This document shows positions 1 through 6,125 of a stretch of DNA of 7,385 nt, piece after piece. Made by a program: the position numbers and the translations under genes. This stretch comes from Clostridia bacterium (GTDB lineage: Bacteria > Bacillota_A > Clostridia > Oscillospirales > Acutalibacteraceae), in the NCBI GenBank assembly GCA_017529165.1, contig JAFXNY010000017.1, positions 1-7,385 on the forward strand, in the 5' to 3' direction. Every line of letters starts with the position of its first letter. Position 1 is the first letter of the stretch. Under the pieces are notes generated by a model that saw only the letters and a list, made by a program, of their open reading frames with translations, did no database searches and was not told the DNA's origin.

Positions 1-185
1 AAAGCTTTGAGAGTATGTATCCAACACTTGCCCGCCCTTTAAGTCTTATGTCTCGCAGTTATAACGAACCTCTTACAACAGGTTCTATGCTTATAGAAAT
101 AGGCACGGACGCAAACTCTTTTTCGGAAGCCGTATATTCTGCCGAGCTTGTGGCAAAAGCCCTTATAAATACACTTGGAAGTTGA
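1..185 (+). CDS. spoIIP: SpoIIP, stage II sporulation protein P (C-terminal end, partial)
   Basis: Only the last 60 codons are in the window (frame starting at base 3, stop TGA at 183-185); the start lies to the left. The peptide contains LTTGSMLIEIGTDANS followed by an amphipathic helix, FSEAVYSAELVAKALINTL. This is the characteristic end of SpoIIP, a cell-wall hydrolase of the amidase_3-like fold. From family knowledge, SpoIIP works with SpoIID and SpoIIM in the mother-cell membrane to degrade septal peptidoglycan during engulfment, and the Glu in the LIEIG strand corresponds to the catalytic glutamate of these amidases. The hydrolase ending is intact as far as seen. A small membrane-anchored reading frame follows after 2 nt, so the two are probably co-transcribed. 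The call rests on this C-terminal motif alone; other amidase_3 proteins usually have a different tail. Confidence 0.87.
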   Translation, partial: SFESMYPTLARPLSLMSRSYNEPLTTGSMLIEIGTDANSFSEAVYSAELVAKALINTLGS

Positions 186-187
186 TT

Positions 188-385
188 ATGAAAAGAATTA
201 AAAAAAGCGTTTATTTGTTTTTAATATCCTTTGTTTTTACCTCCTGCCTTGTTTTCGGGTTTTTCGGTGCTTGTGTAGTATACGAAAATACCGTAAAGGT
301 GGCGTACGGCGAATATAAAACCGCCGTGAGTATCCACGGCGGTAAAATACGAATATTTGATTTTGAGTTTAATATTGTTTCTTAA
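188..385 (+). CDS. Small membrane-anchored protein of unknown function downstream of spoIIP
   Basis: This is a 65-residue protein starting at ATG 188. GGAAG at 177-181, inside the end of spoIIP, gives a Shine-Dalgarno site 6 nt upstream; a TTG at 182 is possible in frame but less likely. The N-terminus is basic (MKRIKK), followed by one hydrophobic segment at about residues 7-31 containing two cysteines. A short soluble tail follows, VYENTVKVAYGEYKTAVSIH, then a Gly-Gly turn and an IRIFDFEFNI strand. It therefore looks like a single-pass membrane protein with a small beta-rich domain, outside the cytoplasm if the N-terminus stays inside. The lipobox around Cys22 is poor. I do not recognise a family. 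In Bacillus, the small gene yqxA also follows spoIIP, so this may be a positional analogue (inference). Its last 17 bases overlap the convergent gene, and the other strand's terminator lies within it. Confidence 0.6.
   Translation: MKRIKKSVYLFLISFVFTSCLVFGFFGACVVYENTVKVAYGEYKTAVSIHGGKIRIFDFEFNIVS
310..343 (-). terminator. Intrinsic terminator of the minus-strand DUF5685/J-protein/membrane operon
   Basis: ACCGCCGTG (320-328) and CACGGCGGT (335-343) form a perfect 9-bp GC-rich stem with a 6-base loop. Read on the minus strand, the stem is followed by TTTTATATT (from 320 down to 312). It starts about 25 nt after the minus-strand stop codon at 369, the usual place for an intrinsic terminator. 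On the plus strand the stem is followed by A residues, so it should act only on leftward transcripts. It lies inside the small plus-strand gene. Confidence 0.72.
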
Positions 386-887
386 GTATCTTTGATATTC
401 TGCTATCAAGCCTTATATAGTAAAATGCCGCTACTCTGCTGACTGCTATATCGTAAAGCACAAATGCAATGTTGCCTAAAGCCCAAACACCTGCAAGCAA
501 TATTGGGGTTAGTTTAAGGCTTATAATTAAGATTTCAAGCAGATAGCAGACAAATGCCGAAATGTTAAATACTAAAAGCTTCAAAGCCCATTCGATTATG
601 GGCTTTTTTATTTTTTCGATTATCGGTTTGAGTATTGGATAAAAGCCGAAAAAGCAAACAAACAAAAGCCACGAGGTTTTATTCGAAATAAAAAACGATA
701 AAAAGCCGCTTACCGCAAATGTGAGAAAAGCATATAATGTGCCGCACTGTACAAAAACGGGAATTATTAAAAGCCCTGCCACAGCCGGCACGGCAAAGGT
801 TATATTTGGTATAAGGCTTGCCGACATTAAAACCGATATTAGTGCCGATACCACTGCGGCAAAGGTAATCTTTATGCTATTTTTCAT
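369..887 (-). CDS. Polytopic integral membrane protein of unknown function
   Basis: This is a 172-residue, very hydrophobic protein. Hydrophobic segments lie at about residues 7-27, 29-48, 50-68, 72-90, 102-124 and 128-150, giving roughly five or six membrane spans. A basic cytoplasmic-looking loop (EKIKKP, residues 91-96) follows a FYPILKPIIE stretch, and the tail is positively charged (SRISKILKKQ). The compact size and helix-dense layout resemble substrate-binding S components of ECF vitamin transporters, but I see no diagnostic motif, so this is only an impression. ATG 887 lies 1 nt after the J-protein stop (TAG 889-891), with no clear Shine-Dalgarno sequence. Translation is therefore probably coupled to that gene. 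It is the last gene of the minus-strand operon. Its 3' end overlaps the plus-strand small gene by 17 bases, and a plus-strand terminator hairpin lies within it. Confidence 0.8.
   Translation of the reverse strand: MKNSIKITFAAVVSALISVLMSASLIPNITFAVPAVAGLLIIPVFVQCGTLYAFLTFAVSGFLSFFISNKTSWLLFVCFFGFYPILKPIIEKIKKPIIEWALKLLVFNISAFVCYLLEILIISLKLTPILLAGVWALGNIAFVLYDIAVSRVAAFYYIRLDSRISKILKKQY
583..616 (+). terminator. Intrinsic terminator for the plus-strand spoIIP transcript, inside the convergent gene
   Basis: AAAGCCCAT (583-591) and ATGGGCTTT (598-606) form a perfect 9-bp stem with the 6-base loop TCGATT, followed by TTTATTTTTT (607-616). This is a textbook rho-independent terminator on the plus strand. 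The only plus-strand genes to the left are spoIIP and the small gene ending at 385, so it probably ends their mRNA about 200 nt past the last stop codon. The same bases encode KKPIIEWAL of the minus-strand membrane protein. The poly-Lys codons there also explain part of the T-run, so a coding coincidence is possible. Confidence 0.62.
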
Positions 888-888
888 A

Positions 889-1494
889 CTAACAACACGG
901 TATTAAATCGCCGCCCATACATTCGCAACAGCAATCTGCACAGATAAGCCCCTGACAAACATCACAGGTACTGCAATCATTTCCGCCGCCGTAATACCTA
1001 TAAGGATTGTTATTAACCCTGCCCGATTGGCGCCTTGCATTATTAACTGCCGCCTGATATTCGGCGTTTCCGGGTTCCATTTGAGACGCACGGACAAAGC
1101 TTGTAAAGGCTTCATCAAACCAACCTCTTCTATAAAGCACCGTTCCGTTTAAGAAATACCACTCTGCGTTGCGGTTTGCCGGCGGTACGCCGTCAAGCAC
1201 TTCTTGTGCCTGTTCGAGTCTGCCAGAGTTTATAAGACTGCGAACTTCAGGGAAAGAGGATGTCGCATTCGGGTTGTATCCGGTATTCTTGCTACCATAA
1301 GAACCTCTGCGGCTGTTTATTATAGCATCATACGCCTCGTTTATTTCTTTCATCTTATCCGCCGCCAAATCAGAAAGCGGATTATCGGCGTAATTATCGG
1401 GATGATATTTGCGTGCGAGCTCTTTGTATGCACGCTTTATTTCTTCATCAGTAGCATCCCTTGATACGCCTAATACTACATAAGGGTCGTTCAT
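889..1494 (-). CDS. J-domain (DnaJ-like) protein with TPR region and Cys-rich C-terminus
   Basis: This 201-residue protein has an N-terminal J domain (residues 1-60) with the invariant HPD at 31-33, helix [17 protein letters not shown] and helix [16 protein letters not shown]. It should therefore bind DnaK and stimulate its ATPase. After a Gly/Ser/Asn linker, residues 81-155 form two or three TPR-like helix pairs, including [12 protein letters not shown] and [21 protein letters not shown]. The last 28 residues hold ten cysteines (174, 177, 180, 185, 188, 189, 190, 192, 200, 201), suggesting bound metal or an Fe-S or disulfide cluster. The DnaJ G/F region, CXXCXGXG zinc repeats and substrate-binding domains are absent, so this is a specialised class C J-protein and not DnaJ. 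AAGGAG sits 8 nt before ATG 1494. The start overlaps the DUF5685 stop as ATGA, implying coupled translation. Its client is unknown. Confidence 0.9.
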   Translation of the reverse strand: MNDPYVVLGVSRDATDEEIKRAYKELARKYHPDNYADNPLSDLAADKMKEINEAYDAIINSRRGSYGSKNTGYNPNATSSFPEVRSLINSGRLEQAQEVLDGVPPANRNAEWYFLNGTVLYRRGWFDEAFTSFVRASQMEPGNAEYQAAVNNARRQSGRVNNNPYRYYGGGNDCSTCDVCQGLICADCCCECMGGDLIPCC

Positions 1495-2318
1495 TTATTT
1501 AACTCCTTTTTGAAGGTCTCTTCCAAGCCTTGATAGATTATATTACCTAAAATCTGTTTATGTTTCTTTATATCCAAAAGCTCAAACGCCTTTGCCGCTT
1601 CGTTTATACAAAAATACAGTTGAGCTGTTACATATTCTTTTATATCGCCCTCGACATTTCTTAAAACATTATAGGCGCCTGATTTAATATCTTTGCCATA
1701 ATCACATGCGGCGTCAAGCAGATAAATATACCGCCCAAGGCAGTAACCAAGTCTACTTAGTGCTCTTTTTTGCCCCTCATTATCACCTAAAAGAGAAAGT
1801 ATGTTTGACATAACTTCTGCAGAGGGGTCAGCCGCTTTATCAATGCTTTTGTTGCCCTCTTTTTCGAGTTTGTTCTGCTTTGCTATATACTCTGATACAT
1901 ATTTTTCGATATCGGGGGTAGCCGCCGCGGCTTTTTTGTGTGCGTGCAAAAACAAAGGCTTTATAAGAATTGTGCCAAGCTTCTTTATCCCCTTTTCATC
2001 CTTAATATCATCGGCGATTTTGTAGTAAAGCATTATAGTAGCCGCCGAAGCCGAAAAATCAAGGGCAGAGCTATCTTCAAGATAATTACACTTTTTAGTA
2101 GGGTTAAAAGCACATCTGCCAGGCTTAAAGGCGCTGCATCCGTCTTTAAGTGACATATCGAGAAGCGCCAAAAAGGTGAAATCGTAACTGAGCGTGAGTC
2201 TTGATAAAAAACCGTACGACTTACCGAGCCGCCTGCAAAGAGAGCAATAAACGCCACGGTATATTTCATACTCCCGCATTTTAAGCTCGCCCTTTGCGGC
2301 ACGGATATAACCGAACAC
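1491..2318 (-). CDS. DUF5685 family protein (function unknown)
   Basis: The protein is 275 residues from GTG 2318 ([13 protein letters not shown]), the usual beginning of this family as I recall it. An in-frame GTG at 2327 would add three residues, but its AAAGGG ribosome-binding site would abut it, whereas AAAGGG lies 8 nt before GTG 2318. Numbered from 2318, cysteines occur at 25 and 28 (CSLC), 61, 69 and 77, a possible metal site. The rest is mostly helical. Two Asp-rich motifs stand out: ADDIKDE at about 102-108 and [16 protein letters not shown] at about 202-217. They are spaced like the two magnesium-diphosphate motifs of squalene/phytoene synthases (inference). It lies about 70 nt downstream of uvrA and overlaps the J-protein start by 4 bases. 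The family name is from memory of its N-terminal pattern. No biochemical role is known to me. Confidence 0.82.
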   Translation of the reverse strand: MFGYIRAAKGELKMREYEIYRGVYCSLCRRLGKSYGFLSRLTLSYDFTFLALLDMSLKDGCSAFKPGRCAFNPTKKCNYLEDSSALDFSASAATIMLYYKIADDIKDEKGIKKLGTILIKPLFLHAHKKAAAATPDIEKYVSEYIAKQNKLEKEGNKSIDKAADPSAEVMSNILSLLGDNEGQKRALSRLGYCLGRYIYLLDAACDYGKDIKSGAYNVLRNVEGDIKEYVTAQLYFCINEAAKAFELLDIKKHKQILGNIIYQGLEETFKKELNK

Positions 2319-2350
2319 ACCTTTCACCCTTTCTGCCTTTTGAGAACATT

Positions 2351-2379
2351 TTAATACTAAATTCGCGAAAAATGGTGAA
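2351..2379 (-). promoter_or_regulatory. Weak candidate promoter for the DUF5685 operon
   Basis: In the gap between uvrA and DUF5685, the minus strand reads TTCACC (2379-2374), a 17-nt spacer, then TATTAA (2356-2351). Each hexamer matches the sigma-A consensus at 4 of 6 positions. There is no hairpin terminator between uvrA and this point, so the operon may also be served by read-through from uvrA. In an AT-rich gap such matches arise easily by chance. Confidence 0.25.
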
Positions 2380-2390
2380 TAATGTGTAAA

Positions 2391-5219
2391 TTAAAGTATG
2401 TTTTTAAGGAACTTACCGGTATAAGACTCTTTACACTTGCATATCTGTTCGGGTGTTCCGGTACATACTATCGTACCTCCTCTATTTCCACCCTCGGGGC
2501 CTAAATCGATTATGTGGTCGGCAACCTTTATAACATCTAAATTGTGCTCGATTACAAGTACGGTATTACCCGTATCCACAAGCTGTTCTAATACTTCAAC
2601 AAGCCGGTGAACATCGGCAGTATGAAGACCTGTTGTAGGTTCATCGAGTATATAAATGGTTCTGCCTGTAGATTTTTTAGATAGCTCTGTAGCAAGCTTT
2701 ACACGCTGTGCTTCACCGCCCGAAAGAGTAGTGGCAGGTTGACCTATTTTTATATAACCAAGTCCCACATCGTAAAGCGTTTTGAGCTTACGGTAGATTT
2801 TAGGGTGACTCTCAAAGAAGTGCATACCCTCTTCGACTGTCATTTCTAATACATCATAAATATTCTTACCCTTATACTGCACCGCCAGTGTTTCACGGTT
2901 ATAGCGTGTCCCCTCGCATACTTCGCAGGGAACATAAATATCCGGCAAAAAGTGCATTTCGATTTTGATTATACCGTCTCCCTGGCAGGCTTCGCACCTA
3001 CCGCCCTTTACATTAAAGGAAAATCTGCCGGCACTGTAACCCTTTGCCTTTGCATCTTTGGTGTTTGCAAAGAGCTCACGAATATCGCCGAAAACTCCGG
3101 TATATGTTGCAGGGTTACTGCGCGGCGTTCTGCCGATAGGCGACTGGTCGATATTTATAATCTTATCAAGGTTTTCTAAACCCTCGATAGATTTGTACTT
3201 ACCGGGTATGGTTTTTGCACGGTTTAATTTATTTGCCAAAACCTTATATATGATATCGTTTACAAGCGAAGATTTTCCGCTTCCCGAAACGCCGGTAACG
3301 CATATAAACTCACCGAGAGGAAGTTTTACCGTAAGATTTTGAAGGTTGTTTTCTGCGGCACCTGTTACTGTAAGCATATTGCCGTTACCTTTTCTGCGTA
3401 ACTTTGGCACAGGTATTTTCTTTCTGCCTGTAAGATAATCTGAAGTTATCGAGTTTTCAAAGGTATATAGTTCTTCCGGCGTGCCTGTAAAGACAACCTC
3501 TCCGCCATGAATACCGGCGCCCGGGCCTATATCAACTATATAATCGGCGGCGCGCATGGTATCCTCATCGTGCTCAACCACTATTAAAGTATTACCGAGG
3601 TCACGAAGACCTTTAAGAGTGGAAATCAGGCGCTCATTATCACGCTGATGAAGACCTATACTTGGCTCGTCAAGTATATAAAGCACTCCGCAAAGTGCCG
3701 AGCCTATTTGCGTTGCAAGCCTTATTCTCTGGGCTTCACCGCCGGATAATGTGCCGGCAGAGCGGGAGAGAGACAAATAATCAAGCCCCACACTACTTAA
3801 AAAGTTAAGTCTTGCGTTTAACTCTTTTATAATAGGCTTTGCTATCATTTCGTCCATTTTTGAAAACTTAAGACTGCTCATAAACTTTATGGCTTCGGTT
3901 ATAGACATATCCGAAAACTCTTTAATGCTCTTGCCACCTACAGTCACCGCTAAATACTCAGGCTTAAGTCTTGCCCCGTGACAGTCAGGGCAGTCGCTTT
4001 CGGTCATATAGCTTTCAATTTCTGCTCTTGAATAATCACTTTTGGTATTTTCATACCGCCTCTGTAGATTATTCACAACACCCTCAAACGGAGCATAGTA
4101 TGTGCCGCCACCGAAAACGGTTGTTCTGTGAAGCTCAAGCTTTTCTTCCCTTGTTCCGTAAAGAACTGCATTTTTAGCTTCATCGGAAAGGTCTTTCCAA
4201 GGTGTGTTTATATCAAAGCCGAACTTTTTTGCAATACCTCTGTAATACATTTCGGCAATAGCGCCCGAATCGGGGTTGTACCAAGAGTTTACACCCCAGC
4301 CTGAGGCACGAATGCAACCGTCAAGCAGAGATTTTTCCTCATCGCTTATTATAAGGCGTGGGTCAACCTTCATAAATACGCCGATACCTGTACAGGTAGG
4401 GCAGGCGCCCATTGGGCTGTTGAATGAGAACATAGTAGGTGTGAGTTTAGGTATGCTGATACCATGTTCATCGCAGGCATAACTCTCGGAAAACTGCATC
4501 TCCTCTCCGCCAATTACATCCACCGCCACAAGACCGCCCGAAAGCGATACGGCAGTTTCGATACTATCGGAGAGTCTTGACCGTATTTCCGGCTTGATAA
4601 CAAGGCGGTCAACCACTACCTCTATCATATGTTTTTTATTTTTTTCGAGCTTTATGTCTTCGGATAAATCATAAATGTTGCCGTCTATCCGCACACGCAC
4701 ATATCCTGATTTTCTCGCACTATCAAGCTCTTTTGCGTGCTCGCCCTTACGGTTTTTAACAACAGGAGACAGCACCTGTATTTTAGTGCCCTCTGCAAGG
4801 GTCATGACTGTATCTACTATCTGGTCGGTAGTTTGGCTCGAAATCTCTTTTCCGCAAACAGGGCAATGCGGTACGCCTACACGAGCGTATAAAAGCCTTA
4901 AATAATCGTAAATCTCTGTAACAGTGCCCACGGTTGAGCGTGGGTTTTTAGAGGTGGTTTTCTGGTCTATTGAAATGGCAGGAGAAAGTCCCTCGATTGT
5001 CTCAACATCCGGCTTTTCCATCTGCCCTAAAAACTGCCTGGCATAGCTTGAGAGAGACTCAACATACCGCCTTTGCCCCTCGGCATAAATAGTATCAAAG
5101 GCAAGCGAAGATTTTCCGCTTCCCGAAAGACCGGTGAATACCACTAATTTGTCTCGTGGTATCTCGACATCTATATTTTTAAGGTTGTGTTCGTTAGCAC
5201 CTTTAATTATTATTTTAAC
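2391..5219 (-). CDS. uvrA: UvrA, excinuclease ABC subunit A (unusual or missing start codon)
   Basis: UvrA is the damage-sensing ABC ATPase dimer of nucleotide excision repair and loads UvrB on DNA. Counted from GTT 5219, the protein has about 942 residues, the normal length. Motifs in order: [16 protein letters not shown] at 1-16; Walker [10 protein letters not shown] at 30-38; zinc module C249-x2-H252...C273-x2-C276; [13 protein letters not shown] from 410; LSGGEAQR at 491 with ILDEP near 516; second Walker [10 protein letters not shown] at 643-651; zinc module C742/C745/C765/C768; LSGGEAQR at 832 and ILDEP at 857. Both half-sites are intact. The frame is open up to TAA 5270-5268 but holds no ATG, GTG or TTG before GTG 5144. 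That GTG would remove 25 conserved residues, including the first strand of the ATPase fold, and lies in a 7-bp mRNA stem. The true start is probably near 5219-5205 at a rare codon, or the start has been damaged. Confidence 0.95.
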   Translation of the reverse strand, partial: VKIIIKGANEHNLKNIDVEIPRDKLVVFTGLSGSGKSSLAFDTIYAEGQRRYVESLSSYARQFLGQMEKPDVETIEGLSPAISIDQKTTSKNPRSTVGTVTEIYDYLRLLYARVGVPHCPVCGKEISSQTTDQIVDTVMTLAEGTKIQVLSPVVKNRKGEHAKELDSARKSGYVRVRIDGNIYDLSEDIKLEKNKKHMIEVVVDRLVIKPEIRSRLSDSIETAVSLSGGLVAVDVIGGEEMQFSESYACDEHGISIPKLTPTMFSFNSPMGACPTCTGIGVFMKVDPRLIISDEEKSLLDGCIRASGWGVNSWYNPDSGAIAEMYYRGIAKKFGFDINTPWKDLSDEAKNAVLYGTREEKLELHRTTVFGGGTYYAPFEGVVNNLQRRYENTKSDYSRAEIESYMTESDCPDCHGARLKPEYLAVTVGGKSIKEFSDMSITEAIKFMSSLKFSKMDEMIAKPIIKELNARLNFLSSVGLDYLSLSRSAGTLSGGEAQRIRLATQIGSALCGVLYILDEPSIGLHQRDNERLISTLKGLRDLGNTLIVVEHDEDTMRAADYIVDIGPGAGIHGGEVVFTGTPEELYTFENSITSDYLTGRKKIPVPKLRRKGNGNMLTVTGAAENNLQNLTVKLPLGEFICVTGVSGSGKSSLVNDIIYKVLANKLNRAKTIPGKYKSIEGLENLDKIINIDQSPIGRTPRSNPATYTGVFGDIRELFANTKDAKAKGYSAGRFSFNVKGGRCEACQGDGIIKIEMHFLPDIYVPCEVCEGTRYNRETLAVQYKGKNIYDVLEMTVEEGMHFFESHPKIYRKLKTLYDVGLGYIKIGQPATTLSGGEAQRVKLATELSKKSTGRTIYILDEPTTGLHTADVHRLVEVLEQLVDTGNTVLVIEHNLDVIKVADHIIDLGPEGGNRGGTIVCTGTPEQICKCKESYTGKFLKNIL
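3263..3289. repeat. 27-bp direct repeat, copy 1 (second UvrA P-loop)
   Basis: This 27-bp stretch is identical to 5102-5128. On the minus strand it encodes the SGSGKSSL core of the second Walker A motif of UvrA, with every synonymous codon choice the same as in the first P-loop. The flanking bases diverge quickly (LVND here, LAFD in the other copy). Confidence 0.85.
5102..5128. repeat. 27-bp direct repeat, copy 2 (first UvrA P-loop)
   Basis: Identical over 27 bp to 3263-3289, in the same orientation, 1,839 bp away within the same gene. It encodes the first Walker A motif of UvrA. Confidence 0.85.
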
Positions 5220-5267
5220 CCAAACTTCGTAATTTGTAAATATAAGTAAATGTAAAATATTTATAAA
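5212..5267 (-). promoter_or_regulatory. Candidate sigma-A promoter(s) for uvrA
   Basis: The very AT-rich gap after the hairpin terminator holds two overlapping candidates on the minus strand. Candidate A is TTTACA (5240-5235), 17 nt, TAAAAT (5217-5212), with 5/6 matches in each hexamer. Candidate B is TTTATA (5267-5262), 17 nt, TATATT (5244-5239), with 4/6 and 5/6 matches. B would start RNA near 5232, upstream of the conserved UvrA codons. A, the better match, would start near 5205, inside them. No good Shine-Dalgarno sequence is visible (GAAG at 5228-5225 is the best). Confidence 0.4.
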
Positions 5268-5299
5268 TTAAAAGTGCGGTGAAACCGCACTTTTAATTT
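5265..5299 (-). terminator. Strong intrinsic terminator after the PP-loop gene
   Basis: AAAAGTGCGGT (5270-5280) pairs perfectly with ACCGCACTTTT (5284-5294) around a 3-base loop. Flanking A/T bases extend the stem to 5265-5299 (16 bp). On the minus strand it is followed by AT-rich sequence ending in a T-run (5257-5254), with four T's closing the stem. The PP-loop gene's stop codon (TAA, 5295-5293) is built into the stem. It separates the rpoD-side genes from uvrA. The symmetry, with T's on both sides, means it could also stop rightward transcripts. Confidence 0.85.
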
Positions 5300-6123
5300 T
5301 TATCGTAATCGTCAAGAAAACTATATTTTTTACCGCCGGTTTTGTATGCTAAAACCGTATCGATGTTTACATTTTCGAGTGACTTAAAGATACATTTTTC
5401 AACATCTGGATGAGTTTTTTTAAGCTCCTTTATTAAAGCCTTTGTTTCTTTTCGCGTTGAAAGCCCCTCATCTATTTCGCTGTTTTCGGTAAACCTGCAG
5501 GCACACTGTAAGAACTCAAGTTCGTTTGTATCACGCCACGAAATAATATCCTCTTCCCTTACAAGATAAAGCGGGCGAATAAGCTCTAGTCCCTTAAAAT
5601 TAGTGCTATGAAGCTTTGGCATCATACCCTGGAACTGTGCGCCGTATAAAAGCCCCATAAGTGTTGTTTCAATCACATCGTCAAAATGATGCCCGAGTGC
5701 AATTTTATTGCATCCGAGCTCTTTTGCAAAGCTATAAAGATAACCTCTCCTCATCCTTGCACAAAGGTAGCAGGGGGATTTTGGTATCTCGTGCACCGCA
5801 TCGAAAATGTTACTGCCGAAAATCTTTACAGGTATTCCGAGCCTTTTTGCATTTTTCTCTATAAGGCGGCGGTTTTCGGGTGTATATCCGGGGTCCATAA
5901 CTATGTACTCAGCACAAAAAGGCACATCAGAGTATTTTTGCAGTTCACGAAACAGCAAAGCCATAAGCCAAGAATCTTTGCCGCCCGAAATGCAAACAGC
6001 AACACGGTCTCCCTCATTTACAAGCTTATATATTTTAAGCGCTTTATTAAACTTTCCCGTTATACTCCGGCGGTATTTTTTCTGCAAACTGTTCTTAACT
6101 TTATTATAAAACTCGTTATCCAT
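5293..6123 (-). CDS. TtcA/TilS-family PP-loop ATPase, probable tRNA thiolation enzyme
   Basis: This 276-residue protein carries the PP-loop SGGKDS at residues 46-51 (ATP pyrophosphate binding, used to adenylate a tRNA base). Further motifs are CYLCARMRRG with C118 and C121, GHHFDDVIETTLM at 144-156, and QCACRF with C207 and C209. A CxxC after the PP-loop plus a third C-terminal Cys is the [4Fe-4S] ligand pattern of TtcA, which makes 2-thiocytidine at tRNA position 32. TilS (lysidine synthase) lacks these cysteines. The exact tRNA substrate in Clostridia is uncertain, so I give no gene symbol. Starting at ATG 6123, it lies 2 nt after the stop of the unknown 177-residue gene, with only a weak AAAGAG upstream, so translation is probably coupled. 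It ends inside a strong terminator stem. The related MoeZ/ThiI-type thiolases have other domain layouts. Confidence 0.86.
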   Translation of the reverse strand: MDNEFYNKVKNSLQKKYRRSITGKFNKALKIYKLVNEGDRVAVCISGGKDSWLMALLFRELQKYSDVPFCAEYIVMDPGYTPENRRLIEKNAKRLGIPVKIFGSNIFDAVHEIPKSPCYLCARMRRGYLYSFAKELGCNKIALGHHFDDVIETTLMGLLYGAQFQGMMPKLHSTNFKGLELIRPLYLVREEDIISWRDTNELEFLQCACRFTENSEIDEGLSTRKETKALIKELKKTHPDVEKCIFKSLENVNIDTVLAYKTGGKKYSFLDDYDKN

Positions 6124-6125
6124 AT

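Noticed and set aside
182..187. TTG 182 as the small-gene start
   Set aside because: It would overlap the spoIIP stop and sit immediately next to GGAAG with no spacing. ATG 188 fits better.
200..280. Lipoprotein signal in the small plus-strand protein
   Set aside because: Cys residues follow FTS and FGA, a poor lipobox without Leu at -3. A plain membrane anchor is more likely.
221..409. A 62-codon minus-strand ORF across the small gene
   Set aside because: It overlaps the terminator hairpin and the 3' end of the membrane gene and has no ribosome-binding site.
2319..2327. GTG 2327 as the DUF5685 start
   Set aside because: The AAAGGG site directly abuts it. GTG 2318 has proper spacing and the family-like MFGY start.
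2361..2370. TTCGCGAA palindrome in the uvrA-DUF5685 gap
   Set aside because: An 8-bp palindrome with no loop and no U-tail is too short to call a terminator or an operator.
2391..5144. GTG 5144 as the true uvrA start
   Set aside because: It would drop 25 residues that match the conserved UvrA N-terminus, has no Shine-Dalgarno site, and the codon is in an mRNA stem. It remains possible only if the gene is damaged.
5138..5162. 7-bp inverted repeat ATACCAC/GTGGTAT in uvrA
   Set aside because: It is a short stem with an 11-base loop inside coding sequence. It is used only as supporting evidence against the GTG start, not as a regulator.
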